Notes under the pieces: generated by a model | Told to the model about the DNA's origin: nothing | The model's input: the letters and a program-made list of their open reading frames with translations, nothing else | Database searches by the model: none | Position numbers and translations under genes: made by a program | Assembly: GCF_021654455.1 (NCBI RefSeq) | Contig: NZ_AP024276.1 | Span: 372,001-436,000 of the forward strand | Direction: 5' to 3' | Length of the DNA: 64,000 nt | Origin: Streptococcus parasuis | GTDB taxonomy: Bacteria; Bacillota; Bacilli; Lactobacillales; Streptococcaceae | Part shown: one piece after another, positions 26,201 through 33,454 of the stretch | Layout of the letters: each line of letters opens with the position of its first letter | Numbering within the stretch: the stretch's first letter is position 1

Positions 26201-28244
26201 CGCAAGATGGAAGTTAAAACCGTTGACTTATATTGTGAGGTACTTAGAAGAAGGAAGTAATAATCCCTTATCTGTAGAAAAAGTTGAAACAAGCCCTGCC
26301 TTTAGCTTTGGTCAAGAAATCAAGGAGTCAGCACTTGGAATTGTCGGCTACCGTCCATATGAGCGTGAGAAGAAGTTTACGTTGAACAATAATAACCAAA
26401 TGATTACTTTCTACTATACAAAAAAATCACCAAAAATTACTTATAAAATACGTTATGTTTCAGCAATTAACGAGTCAATTGAGGTAGCACCTACAATTGA
26501 AAGAGAAGTAGATGGTAATACGATTGAAGCTCTTGAAAAGGCAGTTCCTGTAGATAAAAGCCATATGCAAGGACAAGAGCATGTTACAGCTGAAATGGTT
26601 AATCTCGACTATTATCCATTGACAGATGTTGAGAGTACGGTCTTATCAGCAACGGACACTGAAAACGTTATTACGTTTAAATACGCTAGTTATGATACTG
26701 CACAAATTACAATTAATTATTTAGATATGGATGGACAGGCGATTCCAGGTCAGGAATCTGTGACAATTCTTCAGAAGAAACCAAGTTATTATCTTGTTCA
26801 TCGCAAGCTGTTAGACGGTTATCAGTTCCATCATTCTATGGATAATCATGGGCAAGAGAATCTTCAATTCTATAACATTGATGGTAGTCAACATCAATCT
26901 TGGGTTATCAATCTATATTACAAAAAAACTATTACTCTAACAGCTAACAGTAAATCTAAGGTTTATGATGGATTGGCACTAACTAGTAGTGATTTAGGAG
27001 ACCTTCAAATGAACTATCAAGATTACTTGATGAAGGATGATCGGATAGTCTCAGTTGAATTTGAAGGTAGTCAGACTGATGTAGGATTAAGTGCCATTAT
27101 CCCTAAGAATGCCGATATTAAGGATATTAATGATGTTAATCGGACTTACTATTATGATATTCAGTATGAAACAGGGAATCTGGAAGTTACGAAGAGACCG
27201 TTGATTGTAACGGTTACAGGAGAAAATAAGGAAAAAATTTATGATGGACAACCAGAAACAATTACCTATAGTGTAGCTTTTATAGATGAAACTGGAAAAT
27301 ATACGGATAGCGATTACGCATATATCGGTCAAGAAGTCGATCAACAACTGATAAAAACAGATGCCGGCAACTACTCACTTAATCTTCAGCATAAATTCAT
27401 TAATAATAATCATAACTTTGATGTGGAGTTTATTGTTATTGATGGACGTTTGAATATAAAACAACGGTTGATTACGCTTCGTTCAGAGGATGGAATTAAG
27501 CCGTATGACGGCAGTATTCTGAAGAAGACATCGGTTAAAGTGATAGATATGGACGATCCCACGACAACAGGATTTGCTGAGGGTGAAAGCTTTATATATT
27601 CAGTTACTGGTAGTCAAATGGTACCTGGTTCTTCTTTGAATACCTATACCTACGCACCAAGTCCTTCAACAAAACTTGAGAATTATGTCGTTATACAAGA
27701 AGAAGGAATTCTCAAAGTGATACCGACTGTTAACTTACAAAAGACAGATTCTCAATGGAAACCTCTGGCAGGGGGACAATTTACCTTAACTAAATGGGAT
27801 GGCAATCATTGGTCGGCGATTACTGATTTGTCCAATTTAATCATTTCAACAACAGAAGGGGTTTCCGTTCATGGGTTGGAAGCAGGTTTGTACCGAATCA
27901 ATGAACAAGCAGCGCCAGAAGGATATATTGTACTTGATGTTCCGTTATTCTTTAAAGTTTTAGAAGAAGTTGAGGGTGAGGGTCATACCAGATATGTGGT
28001 TTTGGTAACGAATGAGGCAGGGGAGCCGATCGAGTCTTCAGTTGCGAAATTACAAGTTTCAGAGAACGGGGAGGTATTTAGTCATCGAATCCAAATAGCC
28101 AATGAGCCCGGACAGGCTCTACCAAATACAGGTGGAATAGGAAAAGAATTCTATATTTGGTGCGGTCTGATTATACTCTTATCGTGTTTATTTAGCACCG
28201 TGTACATGAAGTATAAATGGGAAAGGAGGTCTGGAGACTATTGA
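23220..28244 (+). CDS. sfp1: Large LPXTG ancillary pilin/adhesin of the srtF pilus
   Basis: 1674 aa from the second of two adjacent ATGs, better spaced from AAAGGAGGT. Signal segment at about 15-40 ending ALILPALSM, a form common in pilus tip proteins. Two or more InlB-type (Flg_new) repeats, e.g. about 530-600 (RTGYDFAGWYDNPQLNG...LYAKW) and about 930-1000 (DDYDFVGWYTHP...LYARW). MucBP-like units follow (YLDMDGQAIPGQ). Three MBG-like units (KVYDGLALTS, KIYDGQPETI, KPYDGSILKK) cover about 1240-1500. A CnaB domain at about 1500-1590 has the E-box YRINEQAAPEGY. The sorting signal is LPNTGG at about 1635, then a membrane segment and basic tail. The gene is intact. Confidence 0.88.
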   Translation: MNWIKKYLVFLAEKKNKILLVLVAIVLFCTIYALILPALSMDETIAVNQNGVELLEGTSIDSKQTIELQETTEKLHVGEDKTEDTISVAETITSLTETESDSDSGQTFTQEAQLNTPEAIEKSSSNPVTFFTGKLIHEGLDYWVEVDVSEESQLPSGTELIVKELPSNDESYKEYLDKTKKQVTNATLVYARFFDISFYLKGEEIEPAEAVTVTIKYSTPFDIGRDTEIVAIHFDDEKNANQISVESDVHSSDKFSEVTFDTGDFSVYGVLGIEKLQARSIPVEGKEYYEVKFVYKDVDNCEQVVTSKLIEVTEQSIIGSLPQAPFKTGYRFINWVKRGSNQVITPETLVTNDMIVEAHFEIISIYTITINYYYYNKELSKEIIFDTAIFQKEDRDMPFSHLPHTSTKVTPQNDNTLPADATYYPEWSIIKILREELVEKDLADGLLDNKITINIQYVPYTAEFDYVYMLKDLDGNDYSKIETVHAYGVLGSTVSPQVLTYPYATFEHTEATEITQASGQKLYVYYRRNRFTLTYNSNGGDYVNQQTGQYGSQVPISSSIPTRTGYDFAGWYDNPQLNGSPVTDTVTLDKDRTLYAKWTGKTVKYTVVYLKEIYDNATASTHYDYERSAVQEAKVGSTVYASSANGIDLGQAYEENAALNADSTVEILADGSSVLKVYYKLKLFTFVFNLNQYWGCIRMNGTVYTGSDYRISNVVLGQDISSRWPSGTEQVYATSGRKKFDSWDHPGLSEHFKTKRFEVTEDMLRGADPSNQIIMTGNWSDNMISKSVEYYLQSADNPRTYIKSDTYSQTFYQRENVLLNAKDIKGFDHLTNTPSGYRPSEGYIYRFYYNRKKYTIDYYFGSQKLKTEEVKFDANLNTSYYNYTPNRPTGMDEDYTWGGWCADSELLTPYTFVTMPDHNVILYAKWVVPTFTVFFETNGGAQHFPTQTVEKHRQISYPGNPTRDDYDFVGWYTHPTGGERYDWLKPVTANITLYARWKLKPLTYIVRYLEEGSNNPLSVEKVETSPAFSFGQEIKESALGIVGYRPYEREKKFTLNNNNQMITFYYTKKSPKITYKIRYVSAINESIEVAPTIEREVDGNTIEALEKAVPVDKSHMQGQEHVTAEMVNLDYYPLTDVESTVLSATDTENVITFKYASYDTAQITINYLDMDGQAIPGQESVTILQKKPSYYLVHRKLLDGYQFHHSMDNHGQENLQFYNIDGSQHQSWVINLYYKKTITLTANSKSKVYDGLALTSSDLGDLQMNYQDYLMKDDRIVSVEFEGSQTDVGLSAIIPKNADIKDINDVNRTYYYDIQYETGNLEVTKRPLIVTVTGENKEKIYDGQPETITYSVAFIDETGKYTDSDYAYIGQEVDQQLIKTDAGNYSLNLQHKFINNNHNFDVEFIVIDGRLNIKQRLITLRSEDGIKPYDGSILKKTSVKVIDMDDPTTTGFAEGESFIYSVTGSQMVPGSSLNTYTYAPSPSTKLENYVVIQEEGILKVIPTVNLQKTDSQWKPLAGGQFTLTKWDGNHWSAITDLSNLIISTTEGVSVHGLEAGLYRINEQAAPEGYIVLDVPLFFKVLEEVEGEGHTRYVVLVTNEAGEPIESSVAKLQVSENGEVFSHRIQIANEPGQALPNTGGIGKEFYIWCGLIILLSCLFSTVYMKYKWERRSGDY

Positions 28245-28425
28245 GGTAGTCATAAATTGCTGATTTAGATTGCTATGAGTAGACGAATTCACTTTCAGTG
28301 TTGCTGGATTATCTGTGTAAAATTTGCGGAAATAATTATCATTAGGCTATTCTAGTAGTTATTAGCTCAATAGAAATTTGTGTCAACTTTCTTAATCCGA
28401 AAGAAGTAAAAGAAAGAGGTTTATG

Positions 28426-29802
28426 ATGAAAAAGTTAAGAAAAATGCTATCCCTCATAATAGCAGCAGTAACGATAGTTGTCATGGTAGTACCTGTAAGT
28501 GCTAAACAAATAGTAGATACTGGTGGAGGCGGAACGGCATCTATTACAGTTACCAATACTTCCCAAGGTCAGACTTATACACTCTATAAGTTATTTAATG
28601 CCACTCAAAGTGAAGATGGTATTTCCTACACAGTTCCGAGTGGTAAGTCAATAGAGCCAACCAATGCTTGGTTTGAAGTAGATAATGCGGGAAATGTCTT
28701 GCAAAAGACAGGTGCAAATGTTGCAACAGATGAGTTTAAAACTTGGGCAGAAGGGTTTGGTACAAACGTTACTTCTGTTAAAGCAACAGGGGCTACCGTA
28801 ACATTTGATAAGCTTGCTTTTGGGTACTATTTCATAAAATCATCGCTTGGTGCAGTTTTAACTGTCGACTCAACCAATCCTAATGCAACAGTTATTGATA
28901 AAAATGAAACAGAGCCAATTATCCCTGATGGTGGTGGGAAAAAGGTTCAAGTTGGTGCAAATTTAGCAGATACCGCAACAGCAAAAATTGGTGAAATCCT
29001 TGATTTCAAAGTGACTTTCCAGGCAACTAACTTTATCACAAAAAATGGAGTGACAACTCAGATTACTAAATTTACCATCGAGGACGTTCCGACGGCTTTA
29101 TCTATTCAAGCATCATCTATTAGTGTAACTGTTGCTGGATCAGCTGTGACGCCGGAAATTGCAAGAGTAGATGAGTCAACCGGAAAAATGACTATTGAAC
29201 TTAAATGGGCAAATTCAGATGGTAGTACTATTTATGCTTCACCAGCAGTAGTTGAAGTGAGCTATAAGGCTATTGTCACAAAGGATGCGCAAGAAGGGAC
29301 AGCTAGAAACCAAGCAACTATTAAATTTAATGATAAAGATTTAACAGATGAAATAATTGTTAACACTTATAAAATTACTTTATCTAAAGTAAACAATGCG
29401 GGCAAGACCCTAACTGGTGCACAGTTTAGGTTGTATGATGCTGAAGTCAATGGTCATGAAATACCGGTTGTGAAAAACGACGATGGAACGTACCGTGTGG
29501 CTGAAACAGGTGAAACTGGGGTTCCCATTGATGCAGGAACTGCAGTTATCAAGGGGCTAAAAGGCAATACTAGTTATTGGTTGGAAGAAACAAAGGCACC
29601 TGCAGGATACAATAGATTAACTAGTCGTCAAGAAGTAGTTTTGCAAGAGGAAGATGCGGAAGTGAAAATTGTTAACCAAGCAGGAACAGAATTACCATCG
29701 ACTGGTGCGATGGGAACCTCTTTGCTCTACATAATTGGAACTGTTTTAGCACTGGGTTCAGCAGTTCTACTTGTATCAAAACGACGGATGCAAAATCAGT
29801 AA
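28426..29802 (+). CDS. sfp2: Major (backbone) pilin of the srtF pilus
   Basis: 458 aa from the second of two ATGs (six bases after AGAGG). Signal peptide of about 28 residues (LIIAAVTIVVMVVPVSA). CnaB-type domains follow; GGGKKVQVG near residue 180 occupies the place of the pilin-motif lysine used for polymerisation, and the E-box is YWLEETKAPAGY near 390. The sorting signal is LPSTG followed by a hydrophobic segment and KRRMQNQ. Sortase-linked polymers of this protein should form the shaft. The 181-bp gap after sfp1 shows no gene. Confidence 0.9.
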   Translation: MKKLRKMLSLIIAAVTIVVMVVPVSAKQIVDTGGGGTASITVTNTSQGQTYTLYKLFNATQSEDGISYTVPSGKSIEPTNAWFEVDNAGNVLQKTGANVATDEFKTWAEGFGTNVTSVKATGATVTFDKLAFGYYFIKSSLGAVLTVDSTNPNATVIDKNETEPIIPDGGGKKVQVGANLADTATAKIGEILDFKVTFQATNFITKNGVTTQITKFTIEDVPTALSIQASSISVTVAGSAVTPEIARVDESTGKMTIELKWANSDGSTIYASPAVVEVSYKAIVTKDAQEGTARNQATIKFNDKDLTDEIIVNTYKITLSKVNNAGKTLTGAQFRLYDAEVNGHEIPVVKNDDGTYRVAETGETGVPIDAGTAVIKGLKGNTSYWLEETKAPAGYNRLTSRQEVVLQEEDAEVKIVNQAGTELPSTGAMGTSLLYIIGTVLALGSAVLLVSKRRMQNQ

Positions 29803-29946
29803 CCTCAAGTTAATATGTTCATCTGAAAATCGTTCTTTTATCATACTTCGGGATTGCCAAAGCAGTCCCGAAGATGTTTGGAAAACAGATGTAGATTATT
29901 GAAGTGCCTTAAAGTTGAACTTTTGTGAAAGAGATAGGAGGGGGAA

Positions 29947-30891
29947 ATGGCTGGAAAAAAATTGTTTTCTGTCTGGTTGACAATTGGTTTTTTATCAGGT
30001 CTCCTTTTGCTACTCTATCCTTCCTTTAGTGATTACTGGAATTCCTTTCACCAATCTCAAGCTATCATGTCCTATGCTGAAAATGTTTCTCAGATGACCG
30101 AGGAAGATTATAAGTCTTTCTTCAAACAAGCACATGAATATAACCAAACGATTGCTAAGCAAGTAGTGAGTTTAAAATTGAATGATGGGGATCGAGAGAG
30201 GTATCAATCACAGTTAAATATTAACGGTGATGGTATTATGGGGTATATATCCATTCCAAAAATTGATGTGAAACTAAGTATTCATCATGGAACAGATGAT
30301 GCGGTACTCCAAACTGCGGTTGGTCACGTAGAAGGTACTTCGCTTCCTATTGGGGGGAAAGGGACCCACTCAGTGCTCTCAGCACACAGAGGACTTCCTT
30401 CTGCTAAACTTTTTACAGAGTTAGATCAATTAAAAGAGGGAGATTTATTTACACTACACATATTAAATGAGACCTTGACATATGAGGTTGATCAAATAAG
30501 AGTTGTTTTTCCGACAAATTTAACCGATTTGGCGATGGTGAATGATGAGGATTATTGTACGTTGGTAACTTGTACTCCTTACGGGATTAATACTCACCGA
30601 CTGCTGGTTCGTGGTCATCGTATTTCTAATGTCAATGGGGATGTGAAGCTTGTAGCAGATGCTTTACAAATTAAGCCATTTCTTGTAGCACCGATTTTAG
30701 CGATACCTGTTTTGCTTGGTTTGATTTTGTTTATCTATGTTTCGACCAGTTCATTTATCCAAAAGCGGAAAGTAAATTTTGAAGAATATGGTGGGCTAAA
30801 TTATAGAATGGACACACTTCATGCACAGGTAGTATCTGCTTTGGAAGAGGATATAAAGAAAGAAAAGACTTTGAGGAGTGAAAATGAATAG
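29947..30891 (+). CDS. srtF: Class C sortase (pilin polymerase)
   Basis: 314 aa with AGGAGGGGG before the ATG. N-terminal membrane segment (about 8-25), sortase domain (about 95-230) and a C-terminal membrane segment (about 240-262) with a cytosolic tail, the class C topology. Catalytic H147 (SAHRG), C209 (TLVTCTPYG) and R218 (THRLLVRG). The lid region before the domain (LNDGDRERYQSQLNI) shows no Asp-Pro-aromatic lid motif. It should join Sfp2 subunits and add Sfp1. The pilus operon ends here; a GGGTTG...TCAACCC hairpin follows at about 30970-30990. Confidence 0.93.
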   Translation: MAGKKLFSVWLTIGFLSGLLLLLYPSFSDYWNSFHQSQAIMSYAENVSQMTEEDYKSFFKQAHEYNQTIAKQVVSLKLNDGDRERYQSQLNINGDGIMGYISIPKIDVKLSIHHGTDDAVLQTAVGHVEGTSLPIGGKGTHSVLSAHRGLPSAKLFTELDQLKEGDLFTLHILNETLTYEVDQIRVVFPTNLTDLAMVNDEDYCTLVTCTPYGINTHRLLVRGHRISNVNGDVKLVADALQIKPFLVAPILAIPVLLGLILFIYVSTSSFIQKRKVNFEEYGGLNYRMDTLHAQVVSALEEDIKKEKTLRSENE

Positions 30892-30969
30892 CAGATTAGT
30901 TCATTTCCATCGTTTTCCTTTACAAGTAATGAAAGATATGTTAGAATGGCAAGAGTTAATAATGAGAAA

Positions 30970-31121
30970 GGGGGTTGGCGTCAGTCAACCCTTTCCCTAT
31001 ACACTGATTTCTACATGTAAATAGAAGGTGTTGTGTATAGGGTGTGGTAAATAAGGAATATGGTTATCCAATGGTAGAGATGATTTTTTGGAAACCTATT
31101 TCTACCTACTGCAGAAATAGG
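30970..31121 (+). promoter_or_regulatory. Structured leader upstream of rimP
   Basis: Three stems occur in 150 nt. GGGTTG-GCGTCAG-TCAACCC (about 30971-30991) may end the srtF transcript. CCCTATACAC (30995-31004) pairs perfectly with GTGTATAGGG (31033-31042). CCTATTTCT pairs with AGAAATAGG (ending about 31121), whose last bases are the start of the rimP ribosome site AGGAGGT. The last hairpin could hide that site. No known riboswitch is recognised. Confidence 0.45.
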
Positions 31122-31129
31122 AGGTGTTT

Positions 31130-31600
31130 ATGTCATCAATTATTGATTTGGTCACAGCAGCAATTACCCCCGCAATTCAAGCTCCATATGAGTTGGTAGA
31201 TGTGGAATATGGTAAGATGGGCGGTGACTACGTTTTATCTATTTTTGTCGATAAAGAGGGGGGGATTTCTCTTCAAGATACGGCAGATTTGTCAGAAGTC
31301 ATTAGTCCAATTTTGGATACGATTAAGCCGGACCCATTTCCGGAGCAGTATATGTTGGAAGTAACAAGTCCAGGTTTGGAACGTCCTTTAAAAACGGCAG
31401 ATGCTGTTGAAAAGGCAGTTGGAAAGTACATCCATGTCAAGCTCTATCAGGCAATTGATAAAATCAAGGTTTTCGAAGGGACTTTGCTCTCCTTTGATGG
31501 AACAGACCTAATTATGGAATATATGGATAAAACCCGCAAGAAGGAAGTGACGATTCCTTACCAGACGGTGGCTAAGGCCCGTTTGGCTGTCAAATTGTAA
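31130..31600 (+). CDS. rimP: Ribosome maturation factor RimP
   Basis: 156 aa from the ATG at 31130 (AGGAGGTGTTTATG); an in-frame GTG at 31124 overlaps the ribosome site. Two domains: an N-terminal alpha/beta domain with [25 protein letters not shown] and [13 protein letters not shown], then an SH3-like C-terminal domain. It assists late assembly of the 30S subunit. First gene of the conserved rimP-nusA-rnpM-ylxQ-infB operon. Confidence 0.95.
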   Translation: MSSIIDLVTAAITPAIQAPYELVDVEYGKMGGDYVLSIFVDKEGGISLQDTADLSEVISPILDTIKPDPFPEQYMLEVTSPGLERPLKTADAVEKAVGKYIHVKLYQAIDKIKVFEGTLLSFDGTDLIMEYMDKTRKKEVTIPYQTVAKARLAVKL

Positions 31601-31686
31601 TAGGTTGCGATACTCGATCGTATTAGAGTATGTTAATAGATTTTAGACTTTAAGAAAGGACCTTTTGAGCGCAAAAGGAAAACAAC

Positions 31687-32829
31687 ATGAGTAAAGAAAT
31701 GCTAGAAGCCTTCCGTATTTTAGAGGAAGACATGGGTATTAACAAAGCGGACATCATTGATGCTGTAACAGAATCACTTCGTTCAGCTTATAAACGCCGT
31801 TATGGTCAATCAGAATCAGCAGTGATTGAATTTGACGAGAAAAAAGGCGATTTCCATGTATTTACTGTTCGTGAAGTAGTAGATGAAGTATTTGATAGCC
31901 GACTAGAAATTAGTCTAAAAGATGCCTTGGCTATTTCATCAGCTTATGAAATGGGTGACAAAATTAAATTCCAAGAAGACCCAACGGAATTTGGGCGTGT
32001 GGCTGCTCAATCAGCTAAACAAACCATCATGGAAAAAATGCGCAAACAAAAGCGTGCCATTACCTTCAATACTTACAAGCAACATGAAAATGAAATCATG
32101 TCAGGTACGGTAGAGCGTTTCGACAATCGCTTTATCTATGTCAACCTTGGTACAATTGAAGCTCAGTTATCAAAACAGGATCAAATTCCTGGTGAGGTTT
32201 TCCAATCTCATGATCGCATCGAAGTTTATGTCTATAAGGTAGAAGACAATGGTCGTGGTGTTAACGTATTTGTCAGCCGTAGCCATCCAGAAATGATCAA
32301 ACGCCTCATGGAACAGGAAATTCCAGAAGTATACGATGGAACAGTTGAAATCATGAGTGTTGCCCGTGAAGCTGGAGACCGTACGAAAGTGGCTGTTCGT
32401 AGCCATAATCCAAACGTAGATGCTATTGGTACTATCGTTGGTCGTGGTGGTTCAAATATTAAGAAAATCACCAGTAAGTTCCACCCAGCTCGTTATGATG
32501 CTAAGAATGACCGTATGATTCCTACTGAGGAAAATATTGATGTCATCGAGTGGGTAGCTGACGAAGCGGAATTTATCTACAATGCTCTAGCACCTGCTGA
32601 AGTTGACCAAGTGTTGTTTGACACGGAAGATGGGAAACATGCGACAGTCGTTGTACCGGATGATAAGTTATCATTGGCAATTGGTCGTCGTGGTCAAAAC
32701 GTTCGTTTGGCAGCACATTTGACAGGATTCCGTATCGACATCAAGTCAGCATCAGAATACGAAGCATTTGAAGCTGAGCAATATGCGACGGACGAAGTTG
32801 TAGAAGAAGTCGCAGAAGAACAAGAATAA
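31687..32829 (+). CDS. nusA: Transcription termination/antitermination factor NusA
   Basis: 380 aa. N-terminal RNA polymerase-binding domain (1-125), S1 domain (about 135-200, SGTVERFDNRFIYVNLG), KH1 and KH2 (GTIVGRGGSNIKKI and SLAIGRRGQNVRLA). As in other Firmicutes it lacks the C-terminal acidic repeats of the E. coli protein. It acts in pausing, termination and rRNA antitermination. The 86-bp gap after rimP includes an AAAGGA-type site but no hairpin that looks like a terminator. Confidence 0.97.
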   Translation: MSKEMLEAFRILEEDMGINKADIIDAVTESLRSAYKRRYGQSESAVIEFDEKKGDFHVFTVREVVDEVFDSRLEISLKDALAISSAYEMGDKIKFQEDPTEFGRVAAQSAKQTIMEKMRKQKRAITFNTYKQHENEIMSGTVERFDNRFIYVNLGTIEAQLSKQDQIPGEVFQSHDRIEVYVYKVEDNGRGVNVFVSRSHPEMIKRLMEQEIPEVYDGTVEIMSVAREAGDRTKVAVRSHNPNVDAIGTIVGRGGSNIKKITSKFHPARYDAKNDRMIPTEENIDVIEWVADEAEFIYNALAPAEVDQVLFDTEDGKHATVVVPDDKLSLAIGRRGQNVRLAAHLTGFRIDIKSASEYEAFEAEQYATDEVVEEVAEEQE

Positions 32830-32845
32830 GGCAAAAGGAGCAACC

Positions 32846-33142
32846 ATGGCAAAAGCTAGAAAAATACCCTTGCGCAAGTCTGTGGTGTCCGGTGAAATCA
32901 TCGACAAACGGGATTTGCTCCGTATTGTAAAAAATAAAGAAGGCCAAGTATTTATCGATCCAACAGGCAAGGCAAATGGTCGTGGAGCTTACATCAAGCT
33001 TGACAATAATGAGGCAAGCCAAGCTAAGAAACGTCGTGTCTTCGATCGTTCCTTTAGTATGGAAGTAGCTGAGGAGTTTTATGATGAGTTGATTGCCTAT
33101 GTTGATCATAAGGTCAAGAGGAGAGAACTTGGACTCGAATAA
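32846..33142 (+). CDS. rnpM: YlxR family RNA-binding protein RnpM
   Basis: 98 aa, basic. The family core GRGAYIKLDN follows an N-terminal RKIPLRKSVVSGEIIDKRDL segment. B. subtilis YlxR was renamed RnpM because it binds the RNase P RNA and modulates its activity. It lies between nusA and ylxQ, the invariant position in Firmicutes. The common CxxC-type residues of some homologues (RKC...) are not present here (RKSVVSG). Confidence 0.9.
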   Translation: MAKARKIPLRKSVVSGEIIDKRDLLRIVKNKEGQVFIDPTGKANGRGAYIKLDNNEASQAKKRRVFDRSFSMEVAEEFYDELIAYVDHKVKRRELGLE

Positions 33143-33437
33143 GAGACAGAAAATCTTAAATTTATTGGGATTGGCGCAGCGTGCTGGTCGTATCACCTCT
33201 GGTGAGGACTTGGTTGTTGAAGCTATCCAAAAAGGGCAGGCAAAGTTGGTGTTTTTAGCCAACGATGCAGCTGGAAATTTAAGCAAAAAAGTAACAGATA
33301 AAAGTCATACCTATCAAGTAGAAGTTGTAACAGTGTTTTCAACACTGGAATTGAGTGCAGCTGTCGGCAAGGCTAGAAAAGTCATTGCAGTGACAGACGC
33401 TGGATTTACAAAGAAGATGAGGTCTATTATGGAATAG
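33129..33437 (+). CDS. ylxQ: L7Ae-family ribosomal protein YlxQ
   Basis: 102 aa from a TTG at 33129 that follows GAGGAGAG and overlaps the end of rnpM by 14 nt. An upstream ATG in frame (33093) lies within rnpM and adds residues that do not belong to the family. The fold is that of L7Ae/L30e RNA-binding proteins: [21 protein letters not shown] and [15 protein letters not shown]. It binds kink-turn-like RNA in related systems; the exact target in streptococci is unknown. Confidence 0.88.
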   Translation: MDSNKRQKILNLLGLAQRAGRITSGEDLVVEAIQKGQAKLVFLANDAAGNLSKKVTDKSHTYQVEVVTVFSTLELSAAVGKARKVIAVTDAGFTKKMRSIME

Positions 33438-33454
33438 AACAGGAGGACAAGGCA

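Noticed and set aside
19854..30891. Prophage or integrative element carrying the pilus genes
   Set aside because: No integrase, relaxase, phage structural gene or att-like direct repeat was seen; called an accessory island only.
33093..33128. ATG upstream of ylxQ
   Set aside because: Inside rnpM and without ribosome site; the TTG at 33129 follows GAGGAGAG and restores the family N-terminus.
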